From an uncultured Panacagrimonas sp. (lineage in GTDB: Bacteria > Pseudomonadota > Gammaproteobacteria > Nevskiales > Nevskiaceae), in contig CAMLNE010000056.1 in the NCBI GenBank assembly GCA_946481265.1, forward strand, positions 1 to 15,398: 15,398 nt of DNA. The letters are read 5' to 3'. The first letter of the stretch is position 1. Every line of letters starts with the position of its first letter. Under the pieces are notes generated by a model. It saw nothing but the letters and a program-made list of their open reading frames with translations, searched no databases and was not told the DNA's origin. A program made the position numbers and the translations under genes. This document shows, one piece after another, positions 9,740 to 15,398 of this stretch.

Positions 9740-10060
9740 GGCCGCTGGTCTGCTCACCGCGTGATGGCGCAGGAAGCCAGGGCCGGCGCGCCCTGTTCAC
9801 AGCCCGCCGGGATGGCCGTCGCACGGACTTTCCAGCGAACCGTCGAACGCGATCTGGCCGAAGGGTCGCCCGGGGTGTCCGCGCCCTGACCCGGGGCAGC
9901 TGATCCCCATGCGTGTCGCCTGCGACACGAGGTTCACGTCGAAGAATCGCATGTCGTGCGGCGGTGCATCGATCGCGGAATCTCGGGCGGCATGCGGCAC
10001 GGCCCGCAGACCGCGTCGGCCGCAGACTGGACGGAAACCACCGGTATTGCGCCGAGCGGC
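9740..10060. other. 320-base stretch without a convincing gene
   Basis: Between the AsmA-family stop and the sucD terminator I see no gene I can support. It holds a hairpin CAGGGC/GCCCTG (9778-9783 with 9790-9795, six-base loop) that could weakly end asmA transcription but lacks a U-run. A second perfect stem GTGTCG/CGACAC lies at 9913-9918 and 9923-9928. A 51-codon - strand frame (9952 to 9797) has no ribosome binding site. The region may be the decayed remains of a gene or simply spacer. Confidence 0.5.
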
Positions 10061-10099
10061 GCCAACAAAAACGCCGCACCGATGACTCGGTGCGGCGTT
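10061..10099 (-). terminator. Strong intrinsic terminator of the sucCD operon
   Basis: AACGCCGCACCGA (10070-10082) and TCGGTGCGGCGTT (10087-10099) form a perfect 13-base-pair stem with a four-base loop. Read on the - strand, the stem is followed at once by TTTTTGTTGG. It lies 48 bases after the sucD stop. Stem, loop and T-run together make a textbook Rho-independent terminator for the - strand operon. Confidence 0.9.
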
Positions 10100-10146
10100 C
10101 TGGAGCGGCGGTTCTCGCCGTGCGGGTAGCGCGACGGCTTTGCGGA

Positions 10147-11022
10147 TCAGCCGAGCAGCGCCTTCATCGCGGCACCGAGATCGGCCGGCGAACGGACCGT
10201 CTTGACGCCGGCGTTCTCGAGCGCCCTGAACTTCTCGTCCGCTGTGCCCTTGCCGCCGGCGATGATCGCGCCGGCATGGCCCATGCGCTTGCCCGCCGGC
10301 GCGGTGACACCCGCGATGTAGGCCACAACCGGCTTCTTCACGTTGGCCTTGATGTACTCGGCCGCTTCCTCTTCCGAAGAGCCGCCGATCTCGCCCACCA
10401 TGATGATGCCGGCGGTCGCCGGGTCGGCCTCGAACAGCTTGATCACGTCGATGAAGCCCATCCCACGAACCGGGTCGCCGCCGATGCCGACGCAGGTGCT
10501 CTGGCCCAGCCCGTTCTGCGTGGTCTGGTGCACGGTCTCGTAGGTCAGCGTGCCGGAGCGCGACACGATGCCGATCTTGCCCGGCTGGTGGATGTGGCCG
10601 GGCATGATGCCGATCTTGCACTCGCCTGGCGTGATCACGCCGGGGCAGTTCGGGCCGACCAGCACGGTATCGGGGTATTCCGCGCGTAGGGTGGCCTTGA
10701 CCTTGATCATGTCGTTCACGGGAATGCCTTCCGTGATGCAGATGACCACCTTGATGCCGGCGTCCGCCGCCTCGAGGATCGCGTCCGCCGCGCCGGGCGC
10801 GGGCACGTAGATCATCGTGGCGTCCGCGCCGGTGGCCTGCACCGCATCGTGCGCCGTGTTGAACACCGGCAGGTTCAGGTGCTTGCCGCCGCCCTTGCCG
10901 GGCGATACGCCACCGACCATCTTGGTGCCGTACTCGATGGCCTTTTCCGAGTGGAAGGTGCCCTGCTTGCCGGTGAAGCCCTGGCAGATGACCTTCGTGT
11001 TCTTGTCGATCAGGATGGACAT
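10147..11022 (-). CDS. sucD: Succinyl-CoA synthetase alpha subunit
   Basis: 291 residues from ATG 11022, the usual length. SucD binds CoA and carries the phosphorylated histidine of succinyl-CoA synthetase, the TCA-cycle enzyme that couples succinyl-CoA cleavage to nucleoside triphosphate formation. The N-terminal CoA-binding Rossmann domain starts [39 protein letters not shown] (125-142) and [15 protein letters not shown] (148-162) are family signatures. The catalytic histidine is H249 in [13 protein letters not shown] (245-257). Four bases separate it from the sucC stop, and its Shine-Dalgarno AGGGAAAG lies inside the last codons of sucC, so the two are translationally coupled. The open frame extends upstream to 11211 only as an overlap with sucC. 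Confidence 0.97.
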   Translation of the reverse strand: MSILIDKNTKVICQGFTGKQGTFHSEKAIEYGTKMVGGVSPGKGGGKHLNLPVFNTAHDAVQATGADATMIYVPAPGAADAILEAADAGIKVVICITEGIPVNDMIKVKATLRAEYPDTVLVGPNCPGVITPGECKIGIMPGHIHQPGKIGIVSRSGTLTYETVHQTTQNGLGQSTCVGIGGDPVRGMGFIDVIKLFEADPATAGIIMVGEIGGSSEEEAAEYIKANVKKPVVAYIAGVTAPAGKRMGHAGAIIAGGKGTADEKFRALENAGVKTVRSPADLGAAMKALLG

Positions 11023-11026
11023 GTGA

Positions 11027-12193
<1,167 letters not shown>

Positions 12194-12252
12194 GCGGCCC
12201 CCTGGGCGGACGTGATGGTTCCCGAGTCCGCGGCGTTGCGTTCGGGGCCGGA

Positions 12253-12281
12253 ATTCTCCCCTAGTCCATGCTGCGCTGCAA
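12253..12281 (-). promoter_or_regulatory. Candidate sigma-70 promoter for sucCD
   Basis: On the - strand TTGCAG (complement of 12276-12281) and GAGAAT (complement of 12253-12258) are separated by exactly 17 bases. That is three of six matches to the -35 consensus and four of six to the -10. A start near 12246 would give a leader of about 50 bases. This is plausible by spacing and position only. Confidence 0.35.
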
Positions 12282-12333
12282 AAGCACGGATGCAATCCGC
12301 CCCTCCCAGGGTGCACAAATTCGCTTCCGGAAA

Positions 12334-12363
12334 TTCCTGCTGCGCGCGATGCGCCGCTATCAT
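12334..12363 (+). promoter_or_regulatory. Candidate promoter for the small gene-pilS-pilR operon
   Basis: TATCAT at 12358-12363 is a good -10 element in an otherwise GC-rich stretch, 28 bases before the ATG at 12392. The only -35 candidate, TTCCTG at 12334-12339, is weak and 18 bases upstream. There is no sigma-54 GG/GC pair. The site would drive the zinc-ribbon gene and pilSR. Confidence 0.4.
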
Positions 12364-12391
12364 CCCCCGCTATTTCGGGAAAAGGCCCTCC

Positions 12392-12601
12392 ATGACGAAG
12401 CTCATCCAGCTGCTGCTGATTGGCGCTGCCATCTGGTTCGGTCTGCGCCTGTACCGCCAGTGGAAGCAGGCCCAGGGCAGGGTCGATGCGCCGCGTGGAC
12501 AGGACGCATTCGAGCGGACGGTCCGGTGTTCTCGCTGCGGCGTGCATCTGCCGGCATCCGCCGTGTCGAGCACGGGCCTGTGCGGCAAGTGCCGGGACTG
12601 A
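12392..12601 (+). CDS. PP0621-type small membrane protein with zinc ribbon
   Basis: 69 residues from ATG 12392, with AAAAGG six to eight bases upstream. A single membrane helix occupies about residues 4-21 (LIQLLLIGAAIWFGLRLY), then a basic linker, then a short zinc-ribbon-like tail with C46xxC49GVHLP and C64xxC67. The CxxCGVHLP signature matches what I recall as the PP0621 family, named after a Pseudomonas putida gene located next to pilS there too. Its function is unknown. The Cys pairs likely bind one zinc ion on the cytoplasmic face. It lies immediately upstream of pilS, either overlapping or 29 bases away depending on the pilS start, so it probably shares the operon. The location suggests, but does not show, a role connected with PilS or pilus control. 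Confidence 0.85.
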   Translation: MTKLIQLLLIGAAIWFGLRLYRQWKQAQGRVDAPRGQDAFERTVRCSRCGVHLPASAVSSTGLCGKCRD

Positions 12602-12630
12602 GCGCCCTGGCCGCGGCTGCGCGCCGACCG

Positions 12631-14217
12631 GTGACCTTCGACAACTCCACGCCGGATGACTGGCGAGTCCTGCGACTGCTGTCCTTCTACCGCCTGGCGC
12701 TGGTCTGCATCCTGCTCGGGCTGCTGGCTGCCGACTACATCCCGCAGGTCCTGTCCTCGATCAAGCCGGACTGGTATCGCTGGACCTGCCAGGGCTATGC
12801 CGGCGCCGCCCTGCTGCTGAGTGGGCTGGTGCAGCGGCGCAAGCCCGGCATCGTGATCCAGGCCCACGTGAACTTCATGGTGGACCTGATCGCGACGGCC
12901 ACCCTGGTCTACGCCAGCGGCGGTGTGGACGATGGCCTGGGCACGCTGCTGCTGATCCCGGCGGTGGTCTGCGCCCTGGTGCTCACTCCCCGCATGGCGG
13001 TGACCCTGGCGGCGGTCGGAACGCTCGGCATGTTCGGCGAAGAGCTGGTGCGCCAGTACGACGAGGCGCTGGACGCCAGCGCCTTCACCTCGACTGGCGT
13101 TCTTGGCCTGATCCTGTTCGGCACCTCGATTGCCGCCAATACCGTGGCCCAGCGCGCGCGCAAGAGTGAGGCGATCGCGCTGCGCATGGGCAGCGAGTTC
13201 GCCAATCTGTCGCGGCTCAACGAAGTGGTCCTCGAATCGATGCACACCGGCGTGCTGGTGCTCGACGACAACCTGCGGATCGGCAACCTCAACGCGGCTG
13301 CGCGCGAGCTGCTGCGCGCCACCAACCGCGCCGACGGGCGGCCGCTGGAGCTGGAATCGCCCGCGCTGGCCGAGCGGCTGCGCTGGTGGATGGTGTCCCG
13401 GGAGACCGACGATGCTCCCATGTCACTGGGGGCAAACATGCCCGAGGTGATCGTGCGCATCTCGCGCCTGGGCAGCGGGGCGCAGGCGCCGATCATGGTG
13501 CTGCTCGACGACGCCTCGCGGCTGCGCGAGCAGGCGCAGCAGATCAAGCTTGCCGCGCTGGGGCGGCTGTCGGCGAGCATCGCGCACGAGATCCGCAACC
13601 CGCTGTCGGCGATCAGCCACGCCGGCCAGCTCCTCTACGAGTCTCCGGACATCGGGCCCGAGAACCGGCGCTTGCTGGCCATGATCCACCGCCACAGCGA
13701 CCGCATCGACAAGATCGTCGGCGACATCATGTCGCTGTCGCGCCGCGAGGCCGCGCGACCGGTGATCATCCCGCTCGCGGTGTGGCTGGAGGACACGGTG
13801 GCGCTGTACGGCGAGGGCCATGGCAAGCCGCAGCGTCCGATCGAACTGACCGACATCCCCAAGACCGTCCGTGTCTGCTTCGACCCGGATCACCTGCAGC
13901 AGTTGATGTTCAACCTGTGGGACAACGCGTTCCGGCACGGTGCGCGCGAGGGTGCGGCGATCACCGTGCGCCTGAGCAGCGGTGTCGAGCGCGGGGGGCG
14001 GCCCTGGCTGGACGTGTCGGACAACGGCCCCGGCGTTCCGCCCGAGGTGGTGGACAAGATCTTCGAGCCGTTTTTCACCACGTCGCACAACGGAACCGGG
14101 CTGGGGCTTTACCTCGCACGTGAATTGTGCGAATTCAATCAGGCGCGCATGAGTTACCAGCGCCGCCCGACAGGCGCCTGCTTTCGCATCAGCTTTGCAC
14201 TAGGGGGAATGGAATGA
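12631..14217 (+). CDS. pilS: Type IV pilus sensor histidine kinase PilS
   Basis: 528 residues from GTG 12631, close to the roughly 530 of Pseudomonas PilS. In-frame GTGs at 12580 and 12589 are alternatives that would overlap the upstream gene; none has a good ribosome binding site, so the start is uncertain. PilS is an inner-membrane kinase that phosphorylates PilR and, in Pseudomonas, senses pilin level in the membrane. About six membrane helices lie between residues 19 and 172. A PAS-like region follows (about 190-300: NEVVLESMHTGVLVLDD). The kinase core has the H-box SIAHEIRNPLSAI with H319, N-box LMFNLWDNAFRHG (425-437), G1 DVSDNGPGVP (461-470), F-box KIFEPFFTT (476-484) and G2 GTGLGLYLA (488-496). 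All catalytic motifs are intact. Its stop overlaps the pilR start by four bases. Confidence 0.9.
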   Translation: MTFDNSTPDDWRVLRLLSFYRLALVCILLGLLAADYIPQVLSSIKPDWYRWTCQGYAGAALLLSGLVQRRKPGIVIQAHVNFMVDLIATATLVYASGGVDDGLGTLLLIPAVVCALVLTPRMAVTLAAVGTLGMFGEELVRQYDEALDASAFTSTGVLGLILFGTSIAANTVAQRARKSEAIALRMGSEFANLSRLNEVVLESMHTGVLVLDDNLRIGNLNAAARELLRATNRADGRPLELESPALAERLRWWMVSRETDDAPMSLGANMPEVIVRISRLGSGAQAPIMVLLDDASRLREQAQQIKLAALGRLSASIAHEIRNPLSAISHAGQLLYESPDIGPENRRLLAMIHRHSDRIDKIVGDIMSLSRREAARPVIIPLAVWLEDTVALYGEGHGKPQRPIELTDIPKTVRVCFDPDHLQQLMFNLWDNAFRHGAREGAAITVRLSSGVERGGRPWLDVSDNGPGVPPEVVDKIFEPFFTTSHNGTGLGLYLARELCEFNQARMSYQRRPTGACFRISFALGGME

Positions 14218-15398
14218 ACAAGCCCGCAGGCGCAGAAAAGCTGGCCCTGATCGTGGATGACGAGGCGGACATCCGTGAACTGCTCGAGATCACGCTCTCG
14301 CGCATGGGCATCCGGAGCTGCGCCGCCGCCACGCTGGGCGAGGCGCACGACTGGCTCGCGGAGCGGACCTTCGATTTCTGCATCACCGACATGCGCCTGC
14401 CGGACGGAAACGGGATCGACCTCGTGCGCCTGGTGCAGTCGGACTACAGCCGGTTGCCCATCGCGGTGATCACCGCGCACGGCAATGCCCAGGCGGCGGT
14501 GGAAAGCCTCAAGGCCGGCGCCTTCGACTTCGTCTCCAAGCCGGTGGACCTGCGCGTGCTGCGCAAGCTGGTGGAGACGGCGGTGCACATGGGCGAGTCG
14601 GCGGTGGCCGTGTCCGCGGAGAACGACGGCGGCCTGCTCGGCTCGCACGAGTCGATCGTCAAGCTGCGCCAGCTGGTGGATCGCCTCGCGCGCAGCCAGG
14701 CGCCGGTGCATGTCCATGGCGAATCGGGGACCGGCAAGGAACTGGTCGCGCGCCTGATCCATGACAAGTCGCCGCGCGCGGCGGCGCCATTCGTCCCGGT
14801 GAACTGCGGCGCGATCCCCTCGGAACTGATGGAGAGCGAGTTCTTCGGCCACCTGAAAGGCTCGTTTACCGGCGCCATCCGCGACAAGACCGGCCTGTTT
14901 CAGGCGGCCGAGGGGGGCACGCTGTTCCTGGACGAGATCGCCGACCTGCCGCTGCACATGCAGGTCAAGCTGCTGCGTGCCATCCAGGAGCGCGCGATCC
15001 GACCGGTGGGTGCCGAGGCCGAGATTCCGGTCAACGTGCGGCTGATCTCGGCCACGCACAAGAACCTCGTCGACCTGGTCAACAAGGGCGCGTTCCGCCA
15101 GGACCTGTACTACCGCGTGAACGTCATCGAGGTGCGCACGCCGCCGCTGCGCTCGCGCGGTGCCGACATCCCGATGCTGGCCGATCACATGCTGGTGCGG
15201 TTGTCGCGCGCGGCGGGCATGAGCGAGGTGCCCCGGCTCGACGAATCGGCGCAGCGGCTGCTGCTGACCTACGAGTTCCCGGGCAACGTGCGCGAGCTGG
15301 AGAACATTCTCGAGCGCGCGCTCACGCTGTGCGACGGCTCGACCATCGCGGCCGAAGACCTCCAGCTGCGCATCACGACCGGCGCCGAGCCCATGAAC
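14214..15398 (+). CDS. pilR: Type IV pilus response regulator PilR, sigma-54 activator (3' end outside window)
   Basis: 395 residues are visible; the C-terminal DNA-binding helix-turn-helix is beyond the right edge. The start ATG 14214 overlaps the pilS TGA as ATGA, with GGGGGAATGGA just upstream. PilR is an NtrC-type regulator that, once phosphorylated by PilS, activates sigma-54 transcription of the pilin gene in Pseudomonas and its relatives. The receiver domain has the acidic pair D15/D16, phospho-acceptor D59 (FCITDMRLPDG), T87 and K109. The AAA+ domain has Walker A GESGTGKE (169-176), the sigma-54 contact loop as GSFTGA (216-221, not the commonest GAFTGA), Walker B GGTLFLDE (234-241), and the arginine-bearing FRQDLYYR and FPGNVRELEN (355-364). 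Nothing visible is degenerate. Confidence 0.94.
   Translation, partial: MNKPAGAEKLALIVDDEADIRELLEITLSRMGIRSCAAATLGEAHDWLAERTFDFCITDMRLPDGNGIDLVRLVQSDYSRLPIAVITAHGNAQAAVESLKAGAFDFVSKPVDLRVLRKLVETAVHMGESAVAVSAENDGGLLGSHESIVKLRQLVDRLARSQAPVHVHGESGTGKELVARLIHDKSPRAAAPFVPVNCGAIPSELMESEFFGHLKGSFTGAIRDKTGLFQAAEGGTLFLDEIADLPLHMQVKLLRAIQERAIRPVGAEAEIPVNVRLISATHKNLVDLVNKGAFRQDLYYRVNVIEVRTPPLRSRGADIPMLADHMLVRLSRAAGMSEVPRLDESAQRLLLTYEFPGNVRELENILERALTLCDGSTIAAEDLQLRITTGAEPMN

Noticed and set aside
9797..9952. 51-codon - strand frame starting at 9952 between the AsmA-family gene and sucD
   Set aside because: It has no ribosome binding site or recognisable domain, and a Gly/Pro-rich composition. It lies downstream of the strong sucD terminator without its own visible promoter.
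12268..12630. N-terminal extension of PilS to base 12268
   Set aside because: It would cover the whole zinc-ribbon gene in another frame. The extension is Arg/Pro-rich shadow sequence and the protein already has family length from 12631.

Overview
The window is GC-rich, densely packed proteobacterial chromosome made mostly of core-metabolism and type IV pilus regulatory genes. The order sucD-sucC, divergent from a small PP0621-like gene, pilS and pilR, together with glutamine-dependent NadE, NADPH-type GltBD and an AsmA protein, fits a gammaproteobacterium. It most resembles the Xanthomonadales, where, from memory, sucCD sits beside pilS/pilR. The order-level call is an inference from gene order and base composition. 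No rRNA, tRNA, CRISPR array, insertion sequence or phage gene was seen.

Left part (1-4505, + strand): the 3' third of gltB (cut by the window edge), a 203-base spacer filled by a long imperfect inverted repeat, complete gltD, and then only 25 bases later a lipoprotein with a GH5 cellulase-like fold. GltB and GltD together form NADPH-dependent glutamate synthase. The GH5 lipoprotein is an unexpected neighbour that may be read through from gltD.

Middle (4506-7508, - strand): a small helical protein of unknown function (88 aa), a secreted four-cysteine protein of unknown function, and nadE, which makes NAD+ with glutamine as nitrogen donor. A 185-base divergent spacer (7509-7693) separates nadE from a + strand AsmA-family membrane-anchored protein (7694-9739). 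The spacer carries a textbook G-quadruplex motif between two small hairpins. It is followed by about 320 bases with no convincing gene.

Right part (10061-15398): sucC-sucD on the - strand (both subunits of succinyl-CoA synthetase), ended by a strong intrinsic terminator. A divergent promoter region follows, then on the + strand a 69-aa membrane/zinc-ribbon protein of the PP0621 type, the membrane histidine kinase pilS, and the sigma-54 activator pilR, which runs off the right edge before its DNA-binding domain. pilS and pilR overlap by four bases. The small gene lies immediately upstream of pilS and is probably co-transcribed with it.

I did not find a clear new multi-gene system. The items most worth a second look are the G-quadruplex in the nadE/asmA divergent region, the repeat between gltB and gltD, the GH5 lipoprotein attached to gltBD, the two uncharacterised genes beside nadE, and the zinc-ribbon membrane protein leading the pilSR operon.
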